Program-made: the position numbers and the translations under genes
From: an uncultured Pseudomonadales bacterium
GTDB taxonomy: Bacteria > Pseudomonadota > Gammaproteobacteria > Pseudomonadales > Azotimanducaceae
NCBI GenBank assembly: GCA_943787425.1
Contig: CALSMJ010000003.1
Location: forward strand, 186,001 to 250,000
DNA: 64,000 nucleotides
Direction: 5' to 3'
The notes under the pieces: generated by a model
Databases searched by the model: none
Told to the model about the DNA's origin: nothing
Seen by the model: only the letters and a program-made list of their open reading frames with translations
Part shown: positions 47,532-57,658 of the stretch, piece after piece
Layout of the letters: the number at the start of each line of letters is the position of its first letter
Numbering within the stretch: the first letter of the stretch is position 1

Positions 47532-48458
47532 TTGCCAGATGCCCTAGTGATTACTGGGCCGACCGCATCGGGTAAGTCAGCACTGGCTTATGCATTGGCC
47601 GACCGGTTCGATCTTGAAGTCATTACAGTGGATTCGGCCCAGGTCTATACCGATATGGATATTGGGACGGCAAAACCGAATGCCGCGCAGCGGGCGTTGG
47701 TGCCGCATCATTTACTGGATATTCGTGCGCCCACCGAACCCTATACGGCCTTCGATTTTTGTCAGGATGCTCGGCATGCGATTGCTGCCGTTCAGGCAAG
47801 CGGCAGGGTGCCCGTGTTGGTGGGTGGCACGATGTTGTATTTGAAAGCGCTCCGGGATGGGATCGCAAATCTGCCGGAGGCAAACCCGGTTGTTCGTCTT
47901 GAGATTCTTGAGGCGGCTCAGGCTAAGGGTTGGCCGTGGCTGCATGAAGAGCTGCGCCGAATCGACCCGCAGGCGGCGCTGAGAATCAAACCAACAGATC
48001 GTCAGCGGCTCCAGCGCGCGCTTGAGGTTGAACGGCTGACAGGGCAAACCCTGACCGCGCTGCAAGCGCAGGGTCAGCTTGGGATCGGCGCAAACCTGAC
48101 TGAAGTCGCCATTATGCCCGAGTCTCGAGCACAGCTTCATCATAAAATTGAGGTGCGCTTTGATGAAATGCTGAATCAGGGATTGGTCACAGAGGTTGAG
48201 CGGTTGCGCGAAAAGTATGAGTTACATGACGCGCTGCCGGCCATGAAGGCGGTCGGCTATCGTCAGGTGTGGCAGTTTTTAGAAGGCGATCTTGGCTTTG
48301 ATGAAATGCGGGAAAAAGGCATTATCGCGACCCGGCAGTTAGCCAAGCGCCAGTTCACTTGGCTGCGGTCGTTTGGGACGGTCAAAAAAATATCAATGCC
48401 ATCGCTTGATGCACTCTTGAAAATCGAAGCAGTCGCCAACATATTGATAAAAGCATAG
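47532..48458 (+). CDS. miaA: tRNA dimethylallyltransferase
   Basis: Adds the dimethylallyl group to A37 of UNN-decoding tRNAs (precursor of ms2i6A). It has 308 residues. It has the P-loop GPTASGKSALA, DSAQVYTDMDIGTAKP, PHHLLDI, VLVGGTMLYLKAL and KPTDRQRLQRALEV. The start is TTG at 47532, two bases after the mutL stop, the only start that keeps the conserved N-terminus; AGGGG lies about ten bases upstream. miaA-hfq is a conserved pair. Confidence 0.95.
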   Translation: MPDALVITGPTASGKSALAYALADRFDLEVITVDSAQVYTDMDIGTAKPNAAQRALVPHHLLDIRAPTEPYTAFDFCQDARHAIAAVQASGRVPVLVGGTMLYLKALRDGIANLPEANPVVRLEILEAAQAKGWPWLHEELRRIDPQAALRIKPTDRQRLQRALEVERLTGQTLTALQAQGQLGIGANLTEVAIMPESRAQLHHKIEVRFDEMLNQGLVTEVERLREKYELHDALPAMKAVGYRQVWQFLEGDLGFDEMREKGIIATRQLAKRQFTWLRSFGTVKKISMPSLDALLKIEAVANILIKA

Positions 48459-48514
48459 CAAGGAAGCAGTGCGCCGACGCAGTTGGCAGATCGAGGGTTT
48501 CTGAGCAAAGAGGT

Positions 48515-48582
48515 CGGTAGGTAAAGCTCGAGCAAGCGCGATCGGCGCCCATCAGGCCCTGTGATCCTACCGTTAACACGGT
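48515..48582 (+). other. inverted repeats in the hfq leader
   Basis: In the 169-base gap between miaA and hfq, CGGTAGG (48515-48521) can pair with CCTACCG (48566-48572), and ACCGT (48569-48573) with ACGGT (48578-48582). The two pairings share bases and are mutually exclusive, so the hfq leader could switch between folds. Autoregulation by Hfq is known in E. coli, but no specific site can be assigned here. Confidence 0.35.
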
Positions 48583-48627
48583 GAGTGCGTTGGAGTCCCA
48601 GCGTTGGCAAGGAATTTAGGAGCCATT

Positions 48628-48870
48628 ATGTCCAAAGGTCAGTCTCTACAAGATCCATTCTTAAACGCGCTAAGGAAGGAGCGAATCCCGGTTTCGATCT
48701 TCTTGGTCAGCGGGATCAAACTTCAGGGTCAAATTGAGTCGTTTGATCAGTTTGTGATTTTGTTGCGAAACACGGTGAATCAAATGATCTACAAGTCAGC
48801 GATTTCAACGGTTGTGCCTTCGCGAGCGGTCAACCTAGATTATGATGATCCGTTGGAGACGCTCGATTAA
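48628..48870 (+). CDS. hfq: RNA chaperone Hfq, with Ser at position 57
   Basis: Hexameric Sm-like RNA chaperone for sRNA-mRNA pairing. It has 80 residues with a short acidic tail ([10 protein letters not shown]). The Sm1 region ([36 protein letters not shown]) is standard, with Gln8, Phe42 and rim residues Arg16-Lys17. The Sm2 motif, normally YKHAISTVVP, reads [10 protein letters not shown]: the near-invariant His57 of the proximal uridine pocket is Ser (codon TCA). The ATG at 48628 has AGGAG six bases upstream; an in-frame upstream start is rejected. Order miaA-hfq-hflX is conserved. Confidence 0.96.
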   Translation: MSKGQSLQDPFLNALRKERIPVSIFLVSGIKLQGQIESFDQFVILLRNTVNQMIYKSAISTVVPSRAVNLDYDDPLETLD

Positions 48871-48887
48871 AGACCCAGGCTGCTGCT

Positions 48888-50168
48888 ATGTTTTTTGATC
48901 GGCCAGCGCCTGGCTCAAAGGCGCTGCTCGTTTTTGTTCGGAACAAGACTTCTGATCTTGCAACGCACGAGGAGGTGGAAGAGTTGGCTCGATCGGCCGG
49001 TATGGCGGTCGTTGGATTGATTGAGAGCGCCCGCCGGGATCCGCATCCGAAAACAATGGTGGGATCCGGCAAGGTCGATGAAATAAAAGCAGCGGCAGAA
49101 GCTGCCTGTGCCAATCTGATCCTATTTAGTGAGGACCTATCGTCGACCCAAGAGCGTAATCTTGAGGGCGCTTTAGACCTGCGGGTGCTGGGTCGAACGG
49201 GACTCATCTTAGAAATTTTTGCGCAAAGAGCTCGAACGCATGAGGGTAAACTCCAAGTTGAGTTGGCACAATTGGAGCATAGCGCGTCTCGCTTGGTCCG
49301 AGGTTGGACCCATCTTGATCGCCAACGGGGCGGCGCGGGCGCCGGGCTTGGCGGTGCTGGAGAAACGCAGTTAGAGGCGGACCAACGACTGCTCGCAGCC
49401 CGCAACAAAAAAATAAAAGAACGATTGGAGCGCGTCCAGCGCCAAAGACATCAAAGCCGGCGCGCGCGCACGCGATCTGAAACCGCGACGATCGCGCTTG
49501 CTGGCTACACGAATGCGGGCAAATCAACCCTCTTTAATCAGTTAACGCAGTCGGCCGTTCATGCAGCAGATCAGTTGTTCGCGACGCTCGATCCAACCCT
49601 ACGCCAAATTAACCTGCCGCTGACGGGTAAAGCCGTAATCTCCGACACTGTGGGGTTTATTAGAGCCCTGCCGCATGGTTTGGTTGAGTCCTTTAAAGCA
49701 ACGCTTGAAGAGGTTACCGAGGCCACCTTGATTCTGCATGTGGTGGACGCATCAGCAGGTGAAAAGCAAGAACGCATGGATGCTGTGAATGGGGTCCTGG
49801 GGGAAATCGGCGCAAGAGAAGTGCCACAACTGTTAGTCCTCAATAAATCCGATCTACAAGGCGTGTCGGGTCCGCTGGTACGCCGAGATGCGGCAGGCAA
49901 ACCCTATTGCGTTCAAGTCTCTTCGTTGACCGGGGTTGGATTGCCCGAGCTGTTGTCGTGTGTTGATGAGTTGATTGCAGATGATGTGGTGACGACGGTC
50001 CTCACGCTCAAGCCGGAGCAGGGGATGATTCGCGCGAAATGCTTTGAACTCGCCTCAGTTATTGAGGAGGTCATGGATGAAAATGGCACGATCGCAATGC
50101 ACCTTCGTATAGAAAAGAAGAATTTGGCAAGGTTGCAGGCAGCATTAACTGCGATGAAAGCAGGTTAA
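48888..50168 (+). CDS. hflX: ribosome-associated GTPase HflX
   Basis: GTPase that splits or rescues stalled 70S ribosomes. It has 426 residues: N-terminal HflX domain (RRDPHPKTMVGSGKVDEI, RTGLILEIFAQRARTHEGKLQVELA), a glycine-rich hinge (GGAGAGLGGAGETQLE), a helical linker rich in Arg, and a G domain with GYTNAGKSTL (G1), DTVGFI (G3) and NKSD (G4). It follows hfq by 17 bases and is probably in the same operon. Confidence 0.95.
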   Translation: MFFDRPAPGSKALLVFVRNKTSDLATHEEVEELARSAGMAVVGLIESARRDPHPKTMVGSGKVDEIKAAAEAACANLILFSEDLSSTQERNLEGALDLRVLGRTGLILEIFAQRARTHEGKLQVELAQLEHSASRLVRGWTHLDRQRGGAGAGLGGAGETQLEADQRLLAARNKKIKERLERVQRQRHQSRRARTRSETATIALAGYTNAGKSTLFNQLTQSAVHAADQLFATLDPTLRQINLPLTGKAVISDTVGFIRALPHGLVESFKATLEEVTEATLILHVVDASAGEKQERMDAVNGVLGEIGAREVPQLLVLNKSDLQGVSGPLVRRDAAGKPYCVQVSSLTGVGLPELLSCVDELIADDVVTTVLTLKPEQGMIRAKCFELASVIEEVMDENGTIAMHLRIEKKNLARLQAALTAMKAG

Positions 50169-50229
50169 GCGATGCAACTTGGTGCAATAAGTGGGAAGAT
50201 AAACGAAATCTTAGGATTTGGAGAAGACT

Positions 50230-51366
50230 ATGGCGTGGAATGAACCCGGAAATGACGGTGATAAAGACCCTTGGGGCAGTCGCCAAGACCAGGGGCCGCC
50301 TGATTTAGATGAGGCGTTTAAAAAACTTAAAGAGAATTTAGGCGGGATGTTCGGCGGCGGAAGCGGCGGAAGTGGTGCCGCAGCCGGTGGGGGTGGCGTG
50401 AAATCGTCCCTCGTTGCGTTGGTGCTGGGGGTGCTCGTCATTGGCTACGGTTTTATGGGCATCTATACGCTCGATGAACAAGAGCGTGGCGTTGTCCTCC
50501 GATTTGGTAAGGTCCAGGAGGCCATTGTGATGCCGGGTTTGAGTTGGTACCCGCCAATAGTAGACCAAGTGATTATTCACAATACCTCAAGAGTTCGCTC
50601 GCACCCGCACGATTCGGAAATGCTGACCGAAGACGAAAATATTGTGAAGGTAAAGCTCACGGTTCAGTACGTGATCGACAATGTGAAAGACTATGCTTTG
50701 CAAGTCAGAGAACCAGAGAAAAGTTTGCATCAGTCCACCGAAAGTGCGGTTCGGCATGTGGTCGGCAGTACAGAAATGGATGAGGTCCTAACCGAAGGCC
50801 GAGCCGTGATGGGTGATGAGATTAAAATCCGAATTCAGAATTATATGAACACATACGGGACGGGGATCTTTGTCACGCAAGTGAACGTTGATGAAACCGC
50901 ACCGCCGGACGCGGTTCGAGAAGCCTTTGATGAAGTAATTCGAGCGCGAGAAGACGAGGTTCGGGTGCGTAACGAGGCTGATGCGTATGCCAATCAGGTG
51001 ATACCCGAGGCGCGAGGTGAGGCGCAGCGATACCTTGAGGAATCCGAAGGGTATCGGCAGCGGGTGGTTGCCCAGGCGAACGGGGAAGCCCAACGGTTTA
51101 GTAAACTTTATGTGGAATATAAAGCCGCACCGGAAGTCACGCGGGAGCGAATGTATCTCGATACGATGGAAGCGGTGATGTCGAATGCCTCGAAGGTCAT
51201 GATCGACGTCGAAGGCGGCAACAATATGATGTATCTGCCGCTTGATCGAATGATGCAGCAAGCCGGCGCCGTTTCTAGGTTGAATGACGGAATGGCTGGA
51301 TCAGACTCGATCTCCCAGCGTCCGCAAGATAACACCTCGGTTCGAACCCGTCGGGATCGACAGTAA
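50230..51366 (+). CDS. hflK: FtsH protease modulator HflK
   Basis: Membrane SPFH/prohibitin-family protein that with HflC surrounds FtsH. It has 378 residues: N-terminal cytoplasmic Gly-rich stretch (to about 60; NDGDKDPWGSRQDQGPPDLDE and a GGGSGGSG run), one membrane segment (about 62-82), then the periplasmic SPFH domain (DEQERGVVLRFGKV onward) and a coiled coil (VIPEARGEAQRYLEESEGY). The ATG at 50230 has GGAG upstream. hflC follows 18 bases later. Confidence 0.94.
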   Translation: MAWNEPGNDGDKDPWGSRQDQGPPDLDEAFKKLKENLGGMFGGGSGGSGAAAGGGGVKSSLVALVLGVLVIGYGFMGIYTLDEQERGVVLRFGKVQEAIVMPGLSWYPPIVDQVIIHNTSRVRSHPHDSEMLTEDENIVKVKLTVQYVIDNVKDYALQVREPEKSLHQSTESAVRHVVGSTEMDEVLTEGRAVMGDEIKIRIQNYMNTYGTGIFVTQVNVDETAPPDAVREAFDEVIRAREDEVRVRNEADAYANQVIPEARGEAQRYLEESEGYRQRVVAQANGEAQRFSKLYVEYKAAPEVTRERMYLDTMEAVMSNASKVMIDVEGGNNMMYLPLDRMMQQAGAVSRLNDGMAGSDSISQRPQDNTSVRTRRDRQ

Positions 51367-51384
51367 AAAATTAGGAGAGACACC

Positions 51385-52260
51385 ATGTCGAATCGTTTAG
51401 CAGTCATTATTGTATTTGTGGCGGGCCTGTTATTTGTCGGCTCCAATTCTGTTTATATCCTCAACGAGATGGAGCGAGGGGTTTTATTACGGGTGGGTGC
51501 GGTTGTGAATCCCGATATTTCAACCGGCATTCATTTGAAGCTGCCTTTTATTGAAGAAGTCAGGGCGTTTGATGGTCGCGTGCTCACGGTCGACGCGCCA
51601 GCCGAGCGATTCTTAACCTTGGAAAAAAAGGCGTTGATTGTCGATTCGTTTGCCAAGTTCAGAATCAAGAAAGTAGAGAAGTACTACACCGCGACATCCG
51701 GTGACCAGCGACGGGCAGAGGAGTTGCTAAAGCAGCGAATCAATAACGGTCTTCGAAACGAGATCAGTAAGCGCACCCTGCATGAAGTCGTGTCAGGACA
51801 GCGCGATGAGTTAATGATCGATCTGGTCGCCAGCCTTAACGAGGTGGCGGACCAAGAACTCGGCGTTGAAGTCGTTGATGTTCGAGTCAAGCGGATCGAT
51901 TTGCCCCAAGAGGTGAGCCAGTCGGTTTACAATCGAATGAATACCGAACGCGATATCGAAGCCAAAGAGCATCGTGCGAAAGGCCAGGAATTGGCAGTTG
52001 GTATTCGAGCGGACGCGGACCGACAGCGGGAAGTGATTTTAGCCGAAGCTTACGGTCAAGCTGAGATCGTTCGGGGTGAGGGCGATGCAGAGGCGGCTGC
52101 AACCTATGCCAAGGCATTTAATGAAGACAAAGAGTTCTACAAGTTTTACCGCAGCATGGCGGCATATAAGCGCACCTTTGCGCAAAAGAGCGATATGCTG
52201 ATCTTGGATCCCAACAGCGACTTCTTTAAATACTTGAACAACAGTACCCTAGAAAAATGA
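51385..52260 (+). CDS. hflC: FtsH protease modulator HflC
   Basis: Partner of HflK in the FtsH-HflKC complex. It has 291 residues: an N-terminal membrane anchor (about 5-25), the SPFH domain starting NEMERGVLLRVGAVV, then the FDGRVLTVDAPAERFLTLEKKAL block and a C-terminal coiled coil (ADRQREVILAEAYGQAEIVRGEGDAEA). It is in operon with hflK and yjeT. Confidence 0.94.
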   Translation: MSNRLAVIIVFVAGLLFVGSNSVYILNEMERGVLLRVGAVVNPDISTGIHLKLPFIEEVRAFDGRVLTVDAPAERFLTLEKKALIVDSFAKFRIKKVEKYYTATSGDQRRAEELLKQRINNGLRNEISKRTLHEVVSGQRDELMIDLVASLNEVADQELGVEVVDVRVKRIDLPQEVSQSVYNRMNTERDIEAKEHRAKGQELAVGIRADADRQREVILAEAYGQAEIVRGEGDAEAAATYAKAFNEDKEFYKFYRSMAAYKRTFAQKSDMLILDPNSDFFKYLNNSTLEK

Positions 52261-52301
52261 TCATAGCCCTCGGCTTGTAGGCAGGTAAGGCTTGTCAGCA
52301 G

Positions 52302-52493
52302 ATGACGCTCGATCATCTTTGGATCGGTCTGTGCCTGGTGTTGGTCATTGAGGGCCTACTGCCTTTCGCCTCGCCCAAGCTTTGGAAGGCAATGGTGATG
52401 CAGGCTCAAGGGCTCGATGAACGACAGCTTAGAATATACGGTTTGGTATTGATGGTGCTCGGCACCTTGATGCTGTACTGGTTGAACGGTTAG
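52302..52493 (+). CDS. yjeT: small membrane protein YjeT (DUF2065)
   Basis: 63 residues with two hydrophobic segments (about 5-22 and 44-61) separated by a short polar loop containing SPKLWKAMVMQAQGLDERQLR. This and its place after hflC match the DUF2065/YjeT family, of unknown function; proximity to hflKC suggests a membrane quality-control link by association only. Confidence 0.9.
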   Translation: MTLDHLWIGLCLVLVIEGLLPFASPKLWKAMVMQAQGLDERQLRIYGLVLMVLGTLMLYWLNG

Positions 52494-52507
52494 GAAGTAA
52501 CGGCGTT

Positions 52508-53680
52508 ATGACCATAGAGCACTGGCTTCTCCCGGATGGTGTCGAAGACATCTTGCCTGAGACCGCGGGCAAAATAGAACAAGGTCGCAGGATTCTGCTC
52601 GACCTCTTTCGAAGCTGGGGATATGAGTACATTATTCCGCCGAAACTCGAGTATTTGGAATCGCTGTTGACTGGCACTGGTCGAGATCTCGATCTAAAAA
52701 CCTTTAAAGTGATTGATCAACTGTCAGGCCGGATGATGGGCCTGCCCGCAGACTTGACGCCTCAAGCAGCTCGCATTGATGCGCATAGCTTGGGCCAGGA
52801 CGCGGTGACTCGTCTCTGCTATGCGGACTTTGTTTTGCAGAGTCGCCCGGCGCACATGCTGGCATCCCGTAGCCCCTTAAAAGTGGGAGCCGAACTATTT
52901 GGTGAACCAAGTCTTGCAGGGGATGTGGAGATCATCAGCTTGATGATCGAGGCACTGAATCAATTGGGTATGGCGTCTGTACAGCTCGAATTAGGCGACG
53001 TTCGATTTTTTAGGGCGCTGATGGCTGAGACGGCGTTGCCGGAACCTGTTCAGGCGCAGTTCTTTGATTTGGTTCAAAAGAAAGCGCACGATGAATTGGC
53101 GGAGATGACGCAGCGGCACGCCCTGCCAGACGCGCTTGCTGCTTTGATCTGTGAATTACCGATGATGGCGGGTGACAGCCGAATCCTCGATCAAGTGAAA
53201 GGCAAATTCAAGGATTGGCCAGGACTGGTTGCAGCAACCGATGACTTGGCCTATCTCAGTGAGCTGGTCAGTGCCCGAAATCAAAATGTGCAAGTGAGCT
53301 TTGATTTATCGGAATTGCGCGGACTGCACTATCACACGGGCATGGTGTTTTCGGTGTTTCTCCGAGAGTCTGGTCAGACCGTGGCGCGTGGTGGGCGCTA
53401 TGACAACATTGGCGCTGTTTTTGGCCGGGCTCGTCCTGCCACAGGCTTTGATATCGAACTGTTGATGATCAGCGAAACCATTCCGACCGTGCCGGGCGCG
53501 AGGCGGGTGCATGTGATTGCCCATGTCGATGGTAATCTGCAAGAACAATGGCGAATGATTGAACAGTTGCGCGCCTCGGGAGATGTTGTGCTGGAAGGCA
53601 ACGCGACTAAATCGCTCGGCGATTTAGAGCTGGTTTGGCTGGCAGGCGAGTGGCAGCTTAAAGAGATAACCAGTGACTGA
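52508..53680 (+). CDS. hisZ: ATP phosphoribosyltransferase regulatory subunit HisZ
   Basis: Histidyl-tRNA-synthetase paralogue that acts as regulatory subunit of short-form HisG in the first step of histidine synthesis. It has 390 residues. The catalytic-core fold is recognisable (LLPDGVEDILPETAGKIE, YIIPPKLEYLESLL, DLTPQAARIDA, ARGGRYDNIGAVFGRARPATGF), while the C-terminal anticodon-binding domain of HisRS is missing. It sits between yjeT and purA as in Pseudomonas. Its presence implies a short-form hisG elsewhere. Confidence 0.93.
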   Translation: MTIEHWLLPDGVEDILPETAGKIEQGRRILLDLFRSWGYEYIIPPKLEYLESLLTGTGRDLDLKTFKVIDQLSGRMMGLPADLTPQAARIDAHSLGQDAVTRLCYADFVLQSRPAHMLASRSPLKVGAELFGEPSLAGDVEIISLMIEALNQLGMASVQLELGDVRFFRALMAETALPEPVQAQFFDLVQKKAHDELAEMTQRHALPDALAALICELPMMAGDSRILDQVKGKFKDWPGLVAATDDLAYLSELVSARNQNVQVSFDLSELRGLHYHTGMVFSVFLRESGQTVARGGRYDNIGAVFGRARPATGFDIELLMISETIPTVPGARRVHVIAHVDGNLQEQWRMIEQLRASGDVVLEGNATKSLGDLELVWLAGEWQLKEITSD

Positions 53681-54970
<1,290 letters not shown>

Positions 54971-54974
54971 AATA

Positions 54975-55015
54975 CCGGATCAGTTTGGCGGCTCGATTTG
55001 CGCCGCCGGATCCGG
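54975..55015. terminator. strong two-part stem-loop after purA
   Basis: CCGGATC (54975-54981) pairs with GATCCGG (55009-55015), and inside it GGCGGC (54987-54992) pairs with GCCGCC (55002-55007) around a nine-base loop. It begins four bases after the purA stop. No T-tract follows, so it could end transcription poorly or act as a 3' mRNA-stabilising structure. Confidence 0.45.
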
Positions 55016-55059
55016 TCTGACCATAATGTGCGTCCGGGACTTCATCAAAAGGGCGTAGG

Positions 55060-56025
55060 ATGCTGAGCGCGAACAAGGACATGCCAGAAATTGGCTTTGG
55101 GCTGTGGAAAATACCTCAAGATCGGTGCGCAGACGTTGTTTTTGAAGCCGTAAAAGCCGGCTATCGTCATTTCGATTCTGCCGCAGATTATGGCAACGAG
55201 CAGCAGGTGGGTGAAGGGCTTGCCCGGGCGCTGGCTGCTGGGCTCTGCGACCGCGCCGATCTTTGGGTTACGTCTAAACTGTGGAATACCTACCATCATC
55301 CAGATCATGTCCCGATGGCGCTTGATCGCACCTTGCATGATTTGCAGTTGGATTATTTGGATTTATACCTGATTCATTTTCCCATAGCGTTGGCTTATGT
55401 GCCCTTCGAGACGCGCTACCCACCTGAGTGGGTCGAGGACCCTGACGCCGCTGAACCGATAATGCGGCTCGCGAAAGTGCCTTTACAGGATACTTGGGAA
55501 GCAATGTCGCAGCTCAAGATCTCCGGTCGAGTCGGCCATATTGGTGTCTGCAACTATAACGCGGGTCTGCTTCAAGACCTCATGAATTATGCGACAACAC
55601 CGCCGGAAGTGTTGCAGCTGGAAGCCCATCCTTATTTAACGCAAGAACGGATGATTCGATTTGCACAACAACAGGGCTTGGCGGTTTCGGTCTTTTCGCC
55701 GCTCGGTGCGACATCCTATTTAGAATTGGAGATGGCCGATGAGCAAGACCTGGTACTGAACCACCCAACCATATGCGATATTGCTGGCGAGACCTTAAAA
55801 ACGCCGGCCCAGGTCGTGCTGCGGTGGGCCGCTCAAAGACAAACATCGGTCATTGTTAAAAGCGTTCAGGCACATCGCATGCGGGAAAATCTTGCGATCA
55901 CAGATTTCGAGTTATCGAAGGAACAAATGGATCGGATTAGTAGGCTGAATCAGAATCGTCGGTTTAATGATCCTGGTGCTTTCTGCGAAGCGGCGTTTAA
56001 CACCTTTCACCCCATCTATGATTGA
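55060..56025 (+). CDS. aldo/keto reductase, xylose-reductase-like
   Basis: NAD(P)H-dependent carbonyl reductase, 321 residues, TIM-barrel. Catalytic tetrad Asp39, Tyr44, Lys73 and His106 is complete (HFDSAADYGNE, SKLWNTYHHP, LDLYLIHFPIA). The extended segment LIHFPIALAYVPFETRYPP resembles eukaryotic-type xylose reductases (AKR2 group) more than common bacterial AKR5 enzymes; the true substrate is unknown. AAGG sits about seven bases before the ATG. It follows the purA hairpin and is probably a separate unit. Confidence 0.85.
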   Translation: MLSANKDMPEIGFGLWKIPQDRCADVVFEAVKAGYRHFDSAADYGNEQQVGEGLARALAAGLCDRADLWVTSKLWNTYHHPDHVPMALDRTLHDLQLDYLDLYLIHFPIALAYVPFETRYPPEWVEDPDAAEPIMRLAKVPLQDTWEAMSQLKISGRVGHIGVCNYNAGLLQDLMNYATTPPEVLQLEAHPYLTQERMIRFAQQQGLAVSVFSPLGATSYLELEMADEQDLVLNHPTICDIAGETLKTPAQVVLRWAAQRQTSVIVKSVQAHRMRENLAITDFELSKEQMDRISRLNQNRRFNDPGAFCEAAFNTFHPIYD

Positions 56026-56303
56026 TCACCCGCCTTTGGCACTGTGTTACCCAAACAACTGAAGGTGCAGCCGAAGATCGCGGCCGGTGCCTGCGCTTAG
56101 GGGCTGTGTCATCTGAACTTTCTCGACTGTTTGCCGTAGGCGTGGTCAGACCCACTGGCGCAGCCCCAAGCTCAGTGGTGAGGGTGCGCGCGGTTTGATT
56201 AAATCTGCGCCCAACTGCTGCCTGAAGGGTTGTGCGCGTTCAGCAGAGCGGTCAAGGTTAATGCATAGAATCGGTACCACCCGTCCTAGAAAGGAGCAGA
56301 TCG

Positions 56304-57359
56304 ATGTTGATAAACCATGAAAAACTGAAAGGGTTTGCGCAGGCTGTTTTTGAGCGCCTGGGCACGCAAGCGGATAAGGCCTTTGAGACGGCCGATCATT
56401 TGGTTGAGGCAAACTTAAAGGGTCACGACTCTCACGGTGTTGGCATGATTCCAAATTATGTGGGCAGCGCGCTGCGGGGCGGTCTTCAGGTGAATGCCGA
56501 TGCAACGGTTGTTAAAGATCAGGGCGCTGTTTTATTGGTTGACGGCGGCTTTGGCTTTGGTCAGGTGGTGGGCCGTCAGGCAACTGATTTAGGGATCGAG
56601 AAAGCCAAAGCGATGGGGATCGCCTGCATTGGTTCGCGAAACAACCATCATTTAGGTCGGATCGGGTCGTATGCAGAGCAGTGCGTGGCCGCGGGAATGG
56701 TTTCGATTCATTTTGTAAACGTCGTGGGTCATCCACCCTTTGTATCCATGTGGGGCGGGCGCGATAAACGTCTTCAAACCAACCCATTTTGCTGTGGTGT
56801 ACCGACCGAGACTGAGCCCCTGATTCTGGATATGGCGACGAGCGCCATCGCTTTGGGCAAGGTGCGTGTGGCGGATATGAAAAATGAACTGGTTCCTGAA
56901 AATGCAGTGTTCGACGCAGCAGGCAGACCAACGCGAGACCCAGCGGCTATTGCCGAAGGCGGATCCCTTGGACCCTTTGGTCAACATAAAGGTTCTGGTC
57001 TTGCGCTCATGTGTGAGTTGTTGGGCGGTGCCCTAGCCGGTGAATGGACGATGCAGGACCTTGATCAGCAGAAAGCGATCACGGTTAATCATATGTTAAT
57101 GCTGATTCTTGACCCGGACTTGTTCGGTGGCGTGCAAGGATTTCGTCGTGAGGTTGCGGGCATGCAAGCCTATGCTCGCAGCGCAGCGCCCGCCGAGGGG
57201 TTCGATGTGGTGCGCTTGCCGGGTGATCCCGAGCGGGCTTCTCGGCGTGAAAGACTCGGGTCGGGGATTGAAGTTGACCCGCAGTCTTGGAATGCGATTT
57301 GCGAGGCTGCCGAAAACGCGGGGTTAACAACCTCCGAGATTACTAATTTGGTCGCGTAA
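56304..57359 (+). CDS. Ldh2/malate dehydrogenase-family oxidoreductase, YbiC (HcxB)-like
   Basis: NAD(P)-dependent dehydrogenase of 2-hydroxy acids, 351 residues, in the family distinct from classical Rossmann malate dehydrogenases. Motifs: NLKGHDSHGVGMIPNYV, SRNNHHLGRIGSYAEQC (catalytic His), VGHPPFVSMWGGRDKRLQTNPFC, ILDMATSAIALGKVRVA and HKGSGLALMCELLGGALAG. Of the family it most resembles E. coli YbiC (hydroxycarboxylate dehydrogenase B). AAAGGAG precedes the ATG. The 278-base gap before it shows no recognised gene; the promoter is not obvious. Confidence 0.87.
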   Translation: MLINHEKLKGFAQAVFERLGTQADKAFETADHLVEANLKGHDSHGVGMIPNYVGSALRGGLQVNADATVVKDQGAVLLVDGGFGFGQVVGRQATDLGIEKAKAMGIACIGSRNNHHLGRIGSYAEQCVAAGMVSIHFVNVVGHPPFVSMWGGRDKRLQTNPFCCGVPTETEPLILDMATSAIALGKVRVADMKNELVPENAVFDAAGRPTRDPAAIAEGGSLGPFGQHKGSGLALMCELLGGALAGEWTMQDLDQQKAITVNHMLMLILDPDLFGGVQGFRREVAGMQAYARSAAPAEGFDVVRLPGDPERASRRERLGSGIEVDPQSWNAICEAAENAGLTTSEITNLVA

Positions 57360-57492
57360 GGCCCTTAGGGCTCCTGGCTTGGATTAAACCGTTGGTCAGA
57401 AAATCTAGGGGTCATCGCCAGCATTGCGTTACAATGGCGCGCAAGATGCTGGGCGTGAAGCTCAGTAGAGGACAGATCAGCGGCTATTCAAT

Positions 57493-57579
57493 TGGTGCCG
57501 AGGAGAGGACTTGAACCTCCACGGGGTTTCCCCCACTAGCACCTGAAGCTAGCGTGTCTACCAATTCCACCACCTCGGC
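57493..57579 (-). tRNA. tRNA-Leu (anticodon CAG)
   Basis: 87 bases including an encoded CCA. Acceptor arms GCCGAGG and CCTCGGC pair; the D arm is GGTGGAATTGGTAGAC; the anticodon loop TTCAGGT within GCTAG arms gives CAG; a long variable arm (GGGGGAAACCCC) marks a class II leucine tRNA; and GTTCAAGTC is the T loop. It reads CUG codons. It lies antisense to rnr in the gap before it. Confidence 0.96.
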
Positions 57580-57592
57580 AACGAGGAGCCGC

Positions 57593-57621
57593 AGATTACT
57601 AGGCGCTAGTGAATCTGTCAA
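57593..57621 (-). promoter_or_regulatory. sigma70 promoter of tRNA-Leu
   Basis: Minus strand TTGACA (57621-57616), 17-base spacer, TAATCT (57598-57593), ending 13 bases before the tRNA 5' base. A GC-rich discriminator follows, as in stringently controlled stable-RNA promoters. Confidence 0.72.
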
Positions 57622-57658
57622 CGCACGCGCCCGGTCTGGGTTGTGTCAGGAGCAATTT

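Noticed and set aside
57554-57658. Longer N-terminus of RNase R beginning at 57554
   Set aside because: These 35 codons overlap the tRNA-Leu gene and its promoter, are unlike RNase R N-termini, and lack a ribosome-binding site; the TTG at 57659 has AGGAG and the conserved start.
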